A stretch of DNA of 64,000 bases from Acinetobacter pittii ANC 4050. GTDB taxonomy: Bacteria; Pseudomonadota; Gammaproteobacteria; Pseudomonadales; Moraxellaceae. Under the pieces are notes generated by a model. That model did no database searches. It was not told the origin of the DNA and worked only from the letters and a program-made list of their open reading frames with translations. The position numbers and the translations under genes are program-made. Of this stretch, positions 37,679 to 46,593 are shown piece after piece (positions within the stretch are counted from its first letter, which is position 1; every line of letters begins with the position of its first letter). The DNA lies in contig NZ_KB976987.1 in assembly GCF_000399685.1 (NCBI RefSeq), positions 124,001 to 188,000 of the forward strand, written 5' to 3'.

Positions 37679-38342
37679 TCCTCGCTTACTGAGTCGAATC
37701 GGATATCAATTTAAGCAGCTTGAATTGTTACAGTTAGCATTGACTCATCGTTCGGTGAGTCATAAATACAATTACGAGCGTTTAGAGTTTCTAGGTGATT
37801 CATTATTAGGCATGATAATCGCTAATTATCTATATCATGCCTATCCAAATGAAAATGAAGGCCGCCTCACGCGTATGCGAGCGACTTTAGTTCGTCAGGA
37901 AGCTTTAGGTAAGATTGCAACAGATTTGCAACTTAGTCGGTGTTTAATATTAAGTACAGGCGAGTTGAAGTCTGGCGGTCATCATCGCGAGTCAATATTA
38001 GCAGATACGGTAGAAGCAATTATTGGTGCAATCTATCTTGACAGTGGTGATCTCAACTTACTTAAAGATATTGTGCTAAAATGGTACATACCCTATTTAG
38101 ACCATATAGAACCTACGGATCAACTCAAAGATCCGAAATCACGTTTACAAGAGTATCTACAAGCACGTAAAAAACCTCTCCCTGTTTACGAGGTTGTAGA
38201 TATTCAGGGTGATGCACCTCATCAGCACTTTAAAGTTGAATGTGTAGTAGATGGTTTACCGAAGATTTATGGTGAGGGTTCAAGTCGTCGTTTTGCCGAG
38301 CAGGCAGCAGCGGCGGAAATTTTAAAGTTATTGGAGCAATAA
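37650..38342 (+). CDS. rnc: Rnc, ribonuclease III
   Basis: 230-residue double-strand RNA endonuclease for rRNA and mRNA processing. The catalytic signature is [13 protein letters not shown]; later [14 protein letters not shown] holds the second metal site. A C-terminal dsRBD ([12 protein letters not shown]...[10 protein letters not shown]) follows. The start is taken as TTG at 37650, inside the upstream gene, giving the usual N-terminus [13 protein letters not shown]; another TTG four codons earlier is possible. GAGAAGAG lies before it. Overlap suggests translational coupling. Confidence 0.93.
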   Translation: MIKHQFKLSDPRLLSRIGYQFKQLELLQLALTHRSVSHKYNYERLEFLGDSLLGMIIANYLYHAYPNENEGRLTRMRATLVRQEALGKIATDLQLSRCLILSTGELKSGGHHRESILADTVEAIIGAIYLDSGDLNLLKDIVLKWYIPYLDHIEPTDQLKDPKSRLQEYLQARKKPLPVYEVVDIQGDAPHQHFKVECVVDGLPKIYGEGSSRRFAEQAAAAEILKLLEQ

Positions 38343-38347
38343 CCTGC

Positions 38348-39376
38348 ATGTCGATGCATTCTGATCAAATCAATCCAGATTCAAATGAAAACCAAGATCC
38401 TAATAATCTGATTGATCAATTTTTTAGTTCCAAAGGCGTTACAATCCCTTCGGATTTTAAGAGCGGATTTGTGGCGATTGTAGGACGTCCAAATGTGGGT
38501 AAATCTACCCTCATGAACCATTTGTTAGGTCAAAAACTCTCTATTACTTCGCGTAAGCCTCAAACTACACGTCATAAAATTATTGGTATTGATTCACGTG
38601 AAAAAATGCAGGCGGTATACGTAGATACTCCGGGTATGCATAAAAAAGAAGTGCGTGCTATTAATAAAATGATGAACCGTGCTGCCCACTCTGCATTACG
38701 TGACGTTAATTTAGTTTTATTTGTTATTGATGCTTATAAGTGGACTCAAAACGACGATTTAGTGCTTGAGAAACTCAAGAATGCTGAAATGCCGGTTATT
38801 TTAGTCATTAATAAGGCGGATACGTTTGAAGATAAAAGAGAGATTCTTCCACTTATTCAAGAACGTGCCAAACTTATGAATTTTGCTGAGATTGTTCCTG
38901 TTTCTGCATTACGTGGAGCAAACTTAGAACATTTAAGTGAAACGATTGAGAAGTATCTTCCTTATCAACCACCTTTGTATTCATTTGATCAGATTACTGA
39001 TCGCTCTGAGCGTTTCTTGGCGAGTGAAATTATTCGCGAAAAAATCATGCGTCAGTTAGGTGAAGAGCTTCCTTATGATTTAACAGTACAAATTGAATCT
39101 TTCAAAACGGAAGAGGCAACTGTTAATGAAAAAACTGGTCGTCTAAAACCAGCTTGTACTTATATCGATGCAACAATTTTTGTAGACCGTGCTGGTCAAA
39201 AAGCCATTGTAATTGGTGAGAAAGGAACCAAGCTTAAAACGATTGGTATGGATGCTCGAAAAGACATGGAAAAAATGTTTGAGCAAAAAATTATGCTTAC
39301 ACTTTGGGTAAAAGTGAAGGGTGGCTGGTCTGATGATGAGCGTGCTCTAAAAAGCTTGGGATATAGTGATATCTAA
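38348..39376 (+). CDS. era: Era, 30S-assembly GTPase
   Basis: Ras-like GTPase plus C-terminal KH domain binding the 3' end of 16S rRNA. G1 GRPNVGKST (46-54), G3 DTPGM, G4 NKAD, and KH stretch [12 protein letters not shown]. At 342 residues it has roughly 30 more N-terminal residues than E. coli Era, rich in Asn, Asp and Gln. An internal ATG at 38354 is a second possible start. It begins five bases after the rnc stop. Confidence 0.96.
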   Translation: MSMHSDQINPDSNENQDPNNLIDQFFSSKGVTIPSDFKSGFVAIVGRPNVGKSTLMNHLLGQKLSITSRKPQTTRHKIIGIDSREKMQAVYVDTPGMHKKEVRAINKMMNRAAHSALRDVNLVLFVIDAYKWTQNDDLVLEKLKNAEMPVILVINKADTFEDKREILPLIQERAKLMNFAEIVPVSALRGANLEHLSETIEKYLPYQPPLYSFDQITDRSERFLASEIIREKIMRQLGEELPYDLTVQIESFKTEEATVNEKTGRLKPACTYIDATIFVDRAGQKAIVIGEKGTKLKTIGMDARKDMEKMFEQKIMLTLWVKVKGGWSDDERALKSLGYSDI

Positions 39377-39393
39377 AGGATAAGGATACTGGT

Positions 39394-39588
39394 ATGAAAA
39401 CAATTACATCATTAATCGCTATACTTGGATGTACATTGCTGTTACAGGGTTGTGTATATAAGCTTGTAACCGTACCAGTAGGTATTGCCTATAAAACTAC
39501 CAAAGGTGTAGTTAAAGGTACAGCGGCCGTCGTAGGTGCTGTGATTCCTGATGGTGATGATAAAAAAGAAAAAGAATCTGAGGAATAG
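39394..39588 (+). CDS. Small lipoprotein, 64 residues
   Basis: Short exported protein with a lipobox (LLLQGC, Cys20) and a 44-residue mature part: a hydrophobic, glycine-rich middle (VPVGIAYKTTKGVVKGTAAVVGAVIP) and a strongly charged tail (DGDDKKEKESEE). AAGGATAAGG precedes the ATG. It sits between era and recO, where other gammaproteobacteria have nothing, with 17- and 9-base gaps, so it is probably co-transcribed. No function known to me. Confidence 0.75.
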   Translation: MKTITSLIAILGCTLLLQGCVYKLVTVPVGIAYKTTKGVVKGTAAVVGAVIPDGDDKKEKESEE

Positions 39589-39597
39589 ATTCTTTTT

Positions 39598-40311
39598 ATG
39601 ATGCGCAATGAAGTCCTCCATGGATATATGATTCATCATCGTAAGTACCGTGAAAAAAGTCATATTGTGCATCTTTTTACTCAGGAATATGGGCGAGTCG
39701 ATGGTATTTTAAGACAGACTCCGCCTCCTCAATATCAACCTATTCGCCTGCAAGCGACGGGTAAAAGTGAACTCAAGAATTTTACAAAGCTAGAAATATT
39801 AAATCAGCCAGTTTTCTTTTTTGGTGATGCTTTTTTTGCCGGATTCTATTTAAATGAAATTGTTCTTAGACTTTGCCCACTAGAAGAGGCAATGCCGCAA
39901 ACTTTTGAGCAATATCAATTAACTCTGCTTCAATTACAGCAATTATCTTCGCACGAAAATCCTGATCTTTTTTTGAGACAGATTTTGCGTCAGTTCGAAC
40001 ATGTTTTACTTCCTGAGCTTGGTTACGCGATTGATTTCTCAATTGATACTCAACAACAGCCAATACAGGCTCATCAGTTTTATCAATTCCAAGTGACCGA
40101 GGGTTTTGCCCCCGTTGTTCAAGCGAGCCGTTCTTCATTGTCAGGTAAAGCAATTTTATCTATGTTGGATTATGAGCAAGGTCAGGATTTTTCTCACGAA
40201 CAATTGCAATTATTAGGTAAACTATACCGCCAAATGATTACATCGCTTTTAGGTGATCGTCCCCTAAAAAGTCGACAATTATGGATTCAAAACACTCAAA
40301 CTCAATCGTAA
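39598..40311 (+). CDS. recO: RecO, DNA repair protein
   Basis: 237-residue RecF-pathway protein that helps load RecA on SSB-coated DNA. N-terminal OB-fold is recognisable (LHGYMIHHRKYREKSHIVHLFTQEYGRVDGI), followed by the helical domain (FYLNEIVLRLCP, FEHVLLPELGY). The zinc-finger cysteines seen in some RecO proteins are absent, as in many gammaproteobacteria. Adjacent ATGs at 39598 and 39601 are possible starts. The operon position agrees. Confidence 0.93.
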   Translation: MMRNEVLHGYMIHHRKYREKSHIVHLFTQEYGRVDGILRQTPPPQYQPIRLQATGKSELKNFTKLEILNQPVFFFGDAFFAGFYLNEIVLRLCPLEEAMPQTFEQYQLTLLQLQQLSSHENPDLFLRQILRQFEHVLLPELGYAIDFSIDTQQQPIQAHQFYQFQVTEGFAPVVQASRSSLSGKAILSMLDYEQGQDFSHEQLQLLGKLYRQMITSLLGDRPLKSRQLWIQNTQTQS

Positions 40312-40324
40312 TTAGGATTTATTT

Positions 40325-41050
40325 ATGGCTGCATTGCTTGGTGTAAACATAGACCATGTTGCTACTTTGAGACAGGCGCGCGGTACTACTTACCCAGATC
40401 CTGTAGAAGCTGCTCTTATTTGTGAACAAGCTGGTGCAGAGGGTATTACTTTGCATTTACGTGAAGATCGTCGTCATATTCAAGATGATGATGTACGTCG
40501 CATGCGTCCATTATTAAAAACACGTATGAATCTAGAGTTGGCTGTTACTGATGAAATGGTCGAGTTTGCGAAAGAAATTCAACCACAGCACGTATGTTTT
40601 GTTCCTGAGAGACGTCAAGAAGTAACGACTGAAGGTGGTTTGGATGTCGTTGGTAACTTTGAAAAAGTTAAAGCGGCAACTCAAGCCTTAGCGGCTCTTG
40701 GTTGTGACGTATCGTTATTTATTGATGCTGATTTAGCTCAAATTGATGCAGCAGTTGCATGTGGTGCACCTACGATTGAGTTGCACACGGGTGCATATGC
40801 AGATGCGGAAACAGAGCAAGATCAACAAGTTGAATTGGCACGTATTATCAAAGGTGTTGAATACGCAGCTTCAAAAGGTTTAGTTGTAAATGCTGGTCAT
40901 GGCCTTAACCTAAAAAATATTGCGCCAATTGCAGCTATTCCCCAAATTCATGAATTAAATATTGGGCATTCAATTATTGCTGAAAGTGTTTTTGTAGGTC
41001 TGGTTCAAGCTGTTAAAGATATGAAAACAGCGATTCAGGCAGCAGGATAA
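40325..41050 (+). CDS. pdxJ: PdxJ, pyridoxine 5'-phosphate synthase
   Basis: 241-residue TIM-barrel enzyme joining deoxyxylulose phosphate and aminoacetone phosphate to form PNP. Family motifs: [20 protein letters not shown] at the N-terminus, [33 protein letters not shown], and [14 protein letters not shown] with [13 protein letters not shown] at the C-terminus. It begins 13 bases after recO, as in other members of this operon. Confidence 0.97.
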   Translation: MAALLGVNIDHVATLRQARGTTYPDPVEAALICEQAGAEGITLHLREDRRHIQDDDVRRMRPLLKTRMNLELAVTDEMVEFAKEIQPQHVCFVPERRQEVTTEGGLDVVGNFEKVKAATQALAALGCDVSLFIDADLAQIDAAVACGAPTIELHTGAYADAETEQDQQVELARIIKGVEYAASKGLVVNAGHGLNLKNIAPIAAIPQIHELNIGHSIIAESVFVGLVQAVKDMKTAIQAAG

Positions 41051-41056
41051 TTACTT

Positions 41057-41701
41057 ATGTCGAGTATCAATTACGATGAACTAATGCAACCTGTGGTGGC
41101 CTTTTTAGGGTGCCAAACACCAAATACATGGTTGGATGAAGCAGTCAATAATTTAGATATCTTGATGCAAGATCATGCGAATTGCGAAAAGAAAGCAGCT
41201 AGTACAGCAATGAACTTAATGTTTCGTTATAGCTTCTTTCCTGACTTACAAGTAAAACTTGCTCAACTTGTACGAGAAGAAATGCTCCACTATGAACAAG
41301 TGCTTGAGCTCATGGCTAAGCGTGGTCAAGAATGGACCGGTTTAAGTGCCGGACGCTATGCAGGCGGGTTGCGCAAAGAGATTCGTACTTATGAACCTGA
41401 AGCTTTAATTGATGTACTCGTCATTGGTGCTTTTGTTGAGGCTCGTTCATGTGAACGTTTTTATGCACTTGCTCCGCGTGTAGATGATGAGTTAGGACGT
41501 TATTATCGATACTTGCTTAAGTCAGAATCTCGTCATTTTGAAGACTATCTAGCTCTTGCGCTTGATGTGGCAACCACTGCAAAAATGAAAGATCCTAAAG
41601 AGGATATTCAGCAGCGAATTGATCATATTCGTGAGGTTGAAAAGAATCTGATTTTAACACCAGATGATACTTTCCGTTTTCATAGTGGCGTACCCGTCTA
41701 A
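41057..41701 (+). CDS. miaE: MiaE, tRNA 2-methylthio-N6-isopentenyladenosine hydroxylase
   Basis: 214-residue ferritin-like di-iron monooxygenase hydroxylating ms2i6A37 to ms2io6A37 in tRNA. Diiron ligands can be seen in CEKKAASTAMNL, REEMLHYEQVLE (E-x-x-H), FVEARSCERF and SESRHFEDYL (second E-x-x-H). It follows pdxJ by six bases and ends the operon at a strong hairpin. MiaE is patchily distributed, and its joining to the pdxJ operon looks like a local arrangement. Confidence 0.93.
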   Translation: MSSINYDELMQPVVAFLGCQTPNTWLDEAVNNLDILMQDHANCEKKAASTAMNLMFRYSFFPDLQVKLAQLVREEMLHYEQVLELMAKRGQEWTGLSAGRYAGGLRKEIRTYEPEALIDVLVIGAFVEARSCERFYALAPRVDDELGRYYRYLLKSESRHFEDYLALALDVATTAKMKDPKEDIQQRIDHIREVEKNLILTPDDTFRFHSGVPV

Positions 41702-41716
41702 TCTTAGATGATTGAA

Positions 41717-41752
41717 ATAAAAAAGTTTATCTCTCTAGATAAACTTTTTTAT
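41717..41752 (+). terminator. Terminator after miaE
   Basis: AAAAAAGTTTATCT, CTCT loop, AGATAAACTTTTTT. Long stem with A/T flanks 16 bases after the miaE stop; end of the lepA-to-miaE gene string. Confidence 0.9.
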
Positions 41753-41895
41753 TATAACTATATAATTCTTTAAAATTAATTTTTCAAAAAAATCTTTTAT
41801 TTTTTAAAGTAATAAAGAATATTATGTAAATATAAAGATAAATCTGTTCAAGATCGGTTTAGCTAAAATAGTTGATTATTTCTAAGGATATAAGA

Positions 41896-42654
41896 ATGTT
41901 AGCATTAGTTACAGGTGCCTCAGCGGGCTTTGGTTATAGTATTTCAAAAAAACTGATTGAGTTAGGCTATAACGTTATTGGATGTGGAAGACGAGCAGAA
42001 AAGCTAGAAGAATTACAACAAGAACTCGGTGAAAAATTCTATCCCTTAGTATTTGATATGACAGATACCGCAGAAAATATAAATAAAGTATTAGTTGATT
42101 TACCAGCCGAATTTCAAATCAATCAAATTGATTTATTGGTGAATAATGCTGGATTGGCATTAGGATTGGAACCTGCAGATAAAGCAGAATTAGATGATTG
42201 GTACACGATGATTGATACCAATGTGAAGGGGTTAGTTACGATTACCCGATTAATTTTGCCAAGTATGGTAACGAAAAAATCAGGTTTGATTATTAATATG
42301 GGTTCGATTGCAGGTACATATCCATATCCTGGGGGCAATGTGTATGGAGCAACTAAAGCATTTGTGGAACAATTTAGTTTAAATCTTCGTGCAGATTTAG
42401 CTGGTATTGGGGTGCGAGTAACAAATATTGAACCAGGACTTTGCGGTGGTACAGAGTTTTCTTTAGTACGTTTTAAAGGTGATGAGGATAAAGTGAATAG
42501 CTTGTATGATAAAAAGAATCCACTCTTGCCTGAAGATATTGCAAATACGGTAGCTTGGATTGCTTCACAACCGCCACACATTAATATTAATCGTATTGAA
42601 ATGATGCCGACCACTCAATCTTTTAATCCCTTAAAAGTCATTGAAATGGATTAA
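41896..42654 (+). CDS. SDR-family oxidoreductase (YdfG-like)
   Basis: 252-residue short-chain dehydrogenase. Cofactor motif LVTGASAGFGYSISK, then an Arg pair after beta-2 (CGRRAEK) suggesting NADP(H). NNAG appears as LLVNNAGLALG, the catalytic Ser in MGSIAGTYPYPG, and Tyr-x-x-x-Lys as YGATKAF. It resembles YdfG 3-hydroxy acid dehydrogenase. The ATG at 41896 is preferred because AAGGA sits seven bases upstream; an in-frame ATA at 41872 is not convincing. Monocistronic. Confidence 0.87.
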   Translation: MLALVTGASAGFGYSISKKLIELGYNVIGCGRRAEKLEELQQELGEKFYPLVFDMTDTAENINKVLVDLPAEFQINQIDLLVNNAGLALGLEPADKAELDDWYTMIDTNVKGLVTITRLILPSMVTKKSGLIINMGSIAGTYPYPGGNVYGATKAFVEQFSLNLRADLAGIGVRVTNIEPGLCGGTEFSLVRFKGDEDKVNSLYDKKNPLLPEDIANTVAWIASQPPHININRIEMMPTTQSFNPLKVIEMD

Positions 42655-42730
42655 TGACTTAAGAAGGTAAGATATTCTTTAGAGTTAGATTGGATCATTA
42701 ACCCCAACAAAGGTTCTAAGAATAAAAATT

Positions 42731-42763
42731 AAATCCTCTATGTGTTGATAGGGGATTTTTTAT
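42731..42763 (+). terminator. Terminator after the SDR gene
   Basis: AAATCCTCTAT / ATAGGGGATTT with one G-T pair and a six-base loop, followed by TTTTTTAT. Confidence 0.8.
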
Positions 42764-42784
42764 AGCCATTGATAAATTTTTGGC

Positions 42785-42818
42785 AAAAAAAAGCCCGCTT
42801 TAATGCTGCGGGCTTTTT
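42785..42818 (-). terminator. Terminator of tRNA-Asn
   Basis: GCCCGC / GCGGGC stem, nine-base loop, with eight T following on the minus strand, seven bases past the tRNA 3' end. Confidence 0.92.
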
Positions 42819-42824
42819 AGTATT

Positions 42825-42900
42825 TGGCTCTCCCACCTGGGCTCGAACCAGGGACCTGCGGATTAACAGTCCGTCGCTCTACCGACTGAGCTATGGGAGA
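42825..42900 (-). tRNA. tRNA-Asn (anticodon GTT)
   Basis: 76-nt tRNA with CCA encoded. The acceptor stem is TCTCCCA / TGGGAGA, D arm AGCTCAGTCGGTAGAGC, anticodon loop CTGTTAA within ACGGACTGTTAATCCG, and T arm GGTTCGAGCC. The single tRNA has its own promoter and terminator. Its 3' end shows no duplicated fragment or integrase gene nearby. Confidence 0.97.
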
Positions 42901-42911
42901 ATCTGCATGCG

Positions 42912-42939
42912 ATTATAAGGAGATTTTGAGAAGGGTCAA
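42912..42939 (-). promoter_or_regulatory. Promoter of tRNA-Asn
   Basis: On the minus strand TTGACC and TATAAT are separated by 16 bases. The -10 ends 11 bases before the tRNA, giving a very short leader. Confidence 0.8.
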
Positions 42940-43134
42940 GTGTAAATTGTCATGTTTACTTCATTTTTGTGTTGTATGCTTTTTATTTGATCAGTTGGGT
43001 GGTGAGTTAAAAAATTACTTGCGCTTTAAAAAATCAATTGCTAGATTCAAAAAAGAACAAGCGTTTGGAGAAATCCAAACAGTGTGGATTTAAACCAACT
43101 TGCCAGCACTAAAATGGCTAAATCGGAGAAAAGT

Positions 43135-43566
43135 ATGAAAACGCTTACGATCGCTTCTATTTTTTCAAATTTTGATTTTTATCAAAGCAACTATCTTAAT
43201 ATTTTAAGTCAATCAGAATCTTATTACACACTTGTAGAAGATGCATGGATTAATGCTTACCCCTTCAAAAAACAAAAATTGTATTTAGGCGACTTATTGC
43301 AACTTTGGTTTAGCACTAAATGGAATGTGCATCATTCACTTAAAGTTTTAAAAAGCTCAAAACCATTAAACTCTTCTAAAGATTTATATATTTTTCAATT
43401 GGAAGGGGAATTACTGCTGGGTAAAAATAAAGTTTTAGCTTGGTCAGACGAGCATCAAGAAATTATAGAGCTTCAACTTAAAAATATTTGGGCATCCTAT
43501 GTGGTTGCACAAACTTGTGAACGTCCAAATAATCAAGACTACTCAATAAAAAAGGCAGCGTTTTAA
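43135..43566 (+). CDS. Unrecognised protein of 143 residues
   Basis: I do not recognise this protein. It starts MKTLTIASIFSNFDFYQ, is rich in aromatic residues, Leu, Lys and Ser, has no signal peptide, no membrane helix and one Cys near the end (AQTCERPNNQ). The ATG at 43135 is chosen because GGAGA lies six bases ahead; a GTG 17 codons earlier opens the same frame. It sits alone next to tRNA-Asn and its end overlaps a hairpin serving the convergent thioesterase. It may be a lineage-specific gene. Confidence 0.6.
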   Translation: MKTLTIASIFSNFDFYQSNYLNILSQSESYYTLVEDAWINAYPFKKQKLYLGDLLQLWFSTKWNVHHSLKVLKSSKPLNSSKDLYIFQLEGELLLGKNKVLAWSDEHQEIIELQLKNIWASYVVAQTCERPNNQDYSIKKAAF

Positions 43567-43577
43567 GGCTGCCTTTA
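43548..43577 (-). terminator. Terminator of the leftward thioesterase gene
   Basis: AAAGGCAGC / GCTGCCTTT with an eight-base loop; six T follow on the minus strand. It overlaps the last codons of the gene on the other strand. Confidence 0.85.
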
Positions 43578-43581
43578 ATCA

Positions 43582-44019
43582 TTATGAACGAATAATCATG
43601 CAGGTTGCAGTTGCATAGGCATATAGTTTACCGTCCTCATCAATAAGCTTGCCTTCGGAAATCCCTAAGTTTTTGCTGAGGTTGATCAGTTGTCCAATCG
43701 CAATAAGTTGCTTATTTTGAGGGATTGGGCGGCACATTTTTACATTGAGGTCGATAGTTCCATAACCTTCACCTGCTTCAAGTGCACTATGTATAGCGCA
43801 ACCAGTTACCGAGTCGAGTACTGTTGCTGCAAATCCGCCGTGTACACCGCCCATTGGGTTGAGGTGATTTTGATCTGCCTGAGCATGAAATTTGGCAAAG
43901 CCTTTTGCCACTTCAGTTGGATACATTGGAATTGTTTTTCCCATACTCGGTGGCGGGAAGTGACCATCAAGCAGTGCCTGTAAAACTTCAAGTCCAGTCA
44001 TGTCTTTTGGGTGTTTCAT
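43582..44019 (-). CDS. PaaI-type hotdog thioesterase
   Basis: 145-residue hotdog-fold protein with the complete motif NPMGGVHGGFAATVLDSVTGCA (HGG and catalytic-type Asp) and DLNVKMCRPIP. This group hydrolyses aromatic or short acyl-CoA esters. AAAGGAATT precedes the ATG. A 7-bp inverted repeat (44041-44061) lies just upstream and could be an operator. Convergent with the unrecognised 143-residue gene. Confidence 0.82.
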   Translation of the reverse strand: MKHPKDMTGLEVLQALLDGHFPPPSMGKTIPMYPTEVAKGFAKFHAQADQNHLNPMGGVHGGFAATVLDSVTGCAIHSALEAGEGYGTIDLNVKMCRPIPQNKQLIAIGQLINLSKNLGISEGKLIDEDGKLYAYATATCMIIRS

Positions 44020-44040
44020 TTTTTAATTCCTTTAAATATT

Positions 44041-44061
44041 TAAGTTCTAAAATGGAACTTA
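44041..44061. promoter_or_regulatory. Inverted repeat upstream of the thioesterase gene
   Basis: TAAGTTC, seven bases, GAACTTA: perfect arms 22 bp ahead of the thioesterase start and 198 bp ahead of the DMT transporter gene. Size and spacing suit a dimeric regulator site; which regulator is unknown. Confidence 0.4.
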
Positions 44062-44258
44062 TGGTTAGCGTATTATTCGGTCCGAGTTGTGTCAATTCTC
44101 TAGTTAAAAATTGAACTCATAAGTCGAAGCTTGGGAACTTATTTATTTAGTACAAAATTTCTTTATTATAAAAATTGAATTAAATGAGTTGCATAATGAA
44201 TTAGATAGATAAGAGGGTCTTCTTATACACTATAAAAAATAACAGGGGCATAAGGACA

Positions 44259-45101
44259 ATGCTTTTTAAAATTGCACTAGCAATGATGGCTTTCGCAGCG
44301 AATTCTGTATTATGCCGTTTGGCTTTGGCAGGCCAACATATTGACCCAATGACTTTTAGCTTGATACGAGTAGGAAGTGGTGCAGTTGTTTTATTAGGAC
44401 TGTTTTTATATTCAAAATCAGCTCAAGCCAAAGTTCAGTGGAACCTAAAAAATGCACTTTTTCTAGCGGTTTATATTTTGGCATTTTCGTATGCTTACCT
44501 TCAAATCGATGCAGGTATTGGTGCTTTACTATTGTTTGGGGTTGTACAGCTGACCATGGTGCTTTACGGCTATTGGCAGGGTGAACAGATTGGCATATAT
44601 CGTGGTATAGGCTTATGTATTGCGTTAGCTGGAATCATTGTTTTGCTATTACCGGGTGCTCACGCGCCTGATTGGGGATATGCTCTAATTATGGCGATAT
44701 CTGGTTTGGCATGGGCGGGATACAGTATTGCGGGTCGTAATATGACACAGCCTATTGGTAGTACTTTGGCAAATTTTACATTAGCTGTACCAATAGTTTT
44801 GTTGGCAAATATATTACTTGCTCAAGATCGCTACATTGACTTGCAAGGATGGATTTTAGCGGTTTTGTCGGGTGGTGTTACTTCAAGTGGGGCTTATGTC
44901 CTCTGGTATGCAATTCTGAAGCATATTGATCGGGTGACTGCCAGCACAGTACAGTTAAGTGTGCCATGTTTAGCGATTATAGGGGGGAGCCTATTCGTAA
45001 ATGAGACTGTAACCGAGCGAGTGATTTTATCTAGTGTTATGGTTTTATTTGGAATTCTATTGGTTATTTATATAAAGCCTTCTAAAACTAACAAAGCATA
45101 G
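44259..45101 (+). CDS. EamA/DMT-family transporter
   Basis: 280-residue drug/metabolite transporter with about ten membrane helices in two EamA repeats. Typical stretches: MAFAANSVLCRLAL at the start, RVGSGAVVLLGL, and DRVTASTVQLSVPCLAIIGGSLFVNE in the second half. The substrate cannot be inferred. AAGGACA stands close before the ATG. Monocistronic, ended by a perfect palindromic terminator. Confidence 0.82.
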   Translation: MLFKIALAMMAFAANSVLCRLALAGQHIDPMTFSLIRVGSGAVVLLGLFLYSKSAQAKVQWNLKNALFLAVYILAFSYAYLQIDAGIGALLLFGVVQLTMVLYGYWQGEQIGIYRGIGLCIALAGIIVLLLPGAHAPDWGYALIMAISGLAWAGYSIAGRNMTQPIGSTLANFTLAVPIVLLANILLAQDRYIDLQGWILAVLSGGVTSSGAYVLWYAILKHIDRVTASTVQLSVPCLAIIGGSLFVNETVTERVILSSVMVLFGILLVIYIKPSKTNKA

Positions 45102-45105
45102 AATT

Positions 45106-45136
45106 AAAAAAGGGTTCTCTTAAGAGAACCCTTTTT
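45106..45136. terminator. Bidirectional terminator, DMT / aminotransferase
   Basis: A perfect palindrome (AAAAAGGGTTCTCTT / AAGAGAACCCTTTTT) between convergent genes. Confidence 0.9.
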
Positions 45137-45150
45137 ATGCAAAATGCAGA

Positions 45151-46386
45151 TTATTTCGCAGCTTTTTCAGCTTCAATTGAAGCGATAGCAGCGTCTACAC
45201 CTTCAATTGAGTCTGCAGCTTTTTTGATACGTGCTAATGCATCAACAAGTACTTCGTCAGCTGTTGCATATGAAATACGCATAAAACCGCCCAAACCAAA
45301 TGCATCACCAGGAACTACTGCTACGCCAGTTTCTTCAAGTAACCATTCAGAAAACTCTGTGCAAGACTTTAAACCTTTTGCACGAATAAGAGGGCGGATG
45401 TTTGCATAGGCATAGAAAGCGCCATCAGCAGGTAAGCAAGAGATCCCTTTAATGTCATTCAAGCCATTTACAACTAGGTCATGACGGCGTTTGAATGCTT
45501 CAATCATTGGCTGTAAAACGTCTTGTGGACCATTCAATGCAGCTTCAGCAGCAACTTGTGAAATAGAAGTTGGATTTGAAGTTGATTGAGATTGGATTTT
45601 TTTCATTGCCCCAATGATTTTTGCTGGACCGGCTGCATAGCCAATACGCCAGCCTGTCATTGCATATGCTTTAGACACACCATTTAAAACAATCGTGCGG
45701 TCATATAAATCTGGAGCAACAGTTGCGATGTTGTAGAACTCATCTTCCCAACGAATTGGTTCATACATATCGTCAGATGCAACAAATACTTGTGGATGAC
45801 GACGTAAAACTTCAGCTAAAGCTTCTAATTCAGCTTTGCTATAAATCATACCTGTCGGGTTAGATGGGCTGTTTAATACCACTAAACGAGTGTTCGGTGT
45901 AATCGCAGCTTCTAATTGCTCAGGAGTGATTTTGAAACGTTGGTCTTCGCCACATTTCACAATGACTGGAGTACCTTCAGCAATAATAACCATATCTGGA
46001 TAACTTACCCAGAAAGGTGCTGGAATGATCACTTCATCGCCTTTGTTTAATAGAGCAAGGGCCAAGTTAAAGAAGCTTTGCTTACCACCACATGAAACCA
46101 AAATCTGATTTGCTTGATAATCAAGATTATTATCACGTTTAAATTTAGCAATAATTGCTTTTTTTAACCCAGGAGTACCATCTACAGCCGTATATTTGGT
46201 GAAACCATTATTAATCGCTTCAATTGCAGCATCTTTGATATGTTGAGGGGTATCAAAATCTGGCTCGCCAGCACCTAAACCAATCACGTTCTTGCCAGCA
46301 GCTTTAAGCTCAGCAGCTTTGTTCGTTACAGCAAGTGTAGGGGACGGTTTGATAGCATTGACACGATCAGAAAGACGTACGTCCAC
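45151..46386 (-). CDS. Class I aminotransferase, aspartate aminotransferase type
   Basis: PLP-dependent aminotransferase of 411 residues, subgroup I-gamma (AspB-like). Motifs: GLGAGEPDFDTP, SNPTGMIYS, and the PLP lysine Lys239 in NGVSKAYAMTGWRIGY. R-residues for the distal carboxylate of aspartate or prephenate are in the usual places, but dual specificity cannot be judged. In Pseudomonas a similar gene lies next to uvrB; here three other genes come between. The C-terminus ends in an Ala/Glu/Lys tail. Confidence 0.9.
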   Translation of the reverse strand: MDVRLSDRVNAIKPSPTLAVTNKAAELKAAGKNVIGLGAGEPDFDTPQHIKDAAIEAINNGFTKYTAVDGTPGLKKAIIAKFKRDNNLDYQANQILVSCGGKQSFFNLALALLNKGDEVIIPAPFWVSYPDMVIIAEGTPVIVKCGEDQRFKITPEQLEAAITPNTRLVVLNSPSNPTGMIYSKAELEALAEVLRRHPQVFVASDDMYEPIRWEDEFYNIATVAPDLYDRTIVLNGVSKAYAMTGWRIGYAAGPAKIIGAMKKIQSQSTSNPTSISQVAAEAALNGPQDVLQPMIEAFKRRHDLVVNGLNDIKGISCLPADGAFYAYANIRPLIRAKGLKSCTEFSEWLLEETGVAVVPGDAFGLGGFMRISYATADEVLVDALARIKKAADSIEGVDAAIASIEAEKAAK

Positions 46387-46532
46387 GGCAATATTCCTCT
46401 TATGGGATTAAAAATAAAAAGCATCCTATCTTATCGCAAAAATTAAGCAATTTGCGGAAGTGATTCCTCTTAGATGTAAAAAAGTTTAGTTTGGTAATAA
46501 ACTTAAGCAAGATTTATACAATTGAAGCTTTT

Positions 46533-46563
46533 TTGAAAAGAAATGAGAAAAATCATTTATAAT
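46533..46563 (+). promoter_or_regulatory. Putative promoter of the 59-residue gene
   Basis: TTGAAA and TATAAT with a 19-base spacer, 31 bp before the ATG at 46594. The spacer is longer than ideal. Confidence 0.4.
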
Positions 46564-46593
46564 AAGTCGCAATCGAAATTTCGAGAATGAAAC

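Noticed and set aside
42893..43093. 66-codon frame starting in tRNA-Asn
   Set aside because: Begins inside the tRNA gene, crosses its promoter, and has no ribosome site.
42825..43566. tRNA-Asn as an attachment site of an integrated element
   Set aside because: No integrase, no repeated tRNA 3' fragment, and flanking genes are ordinary.
2602..44019. Four hotdog thioesterases as a pathway cluster
   Set aside because: They are scattered over 41 kb in separate transcripts and belong to different subfamilies; nothing ties them together.
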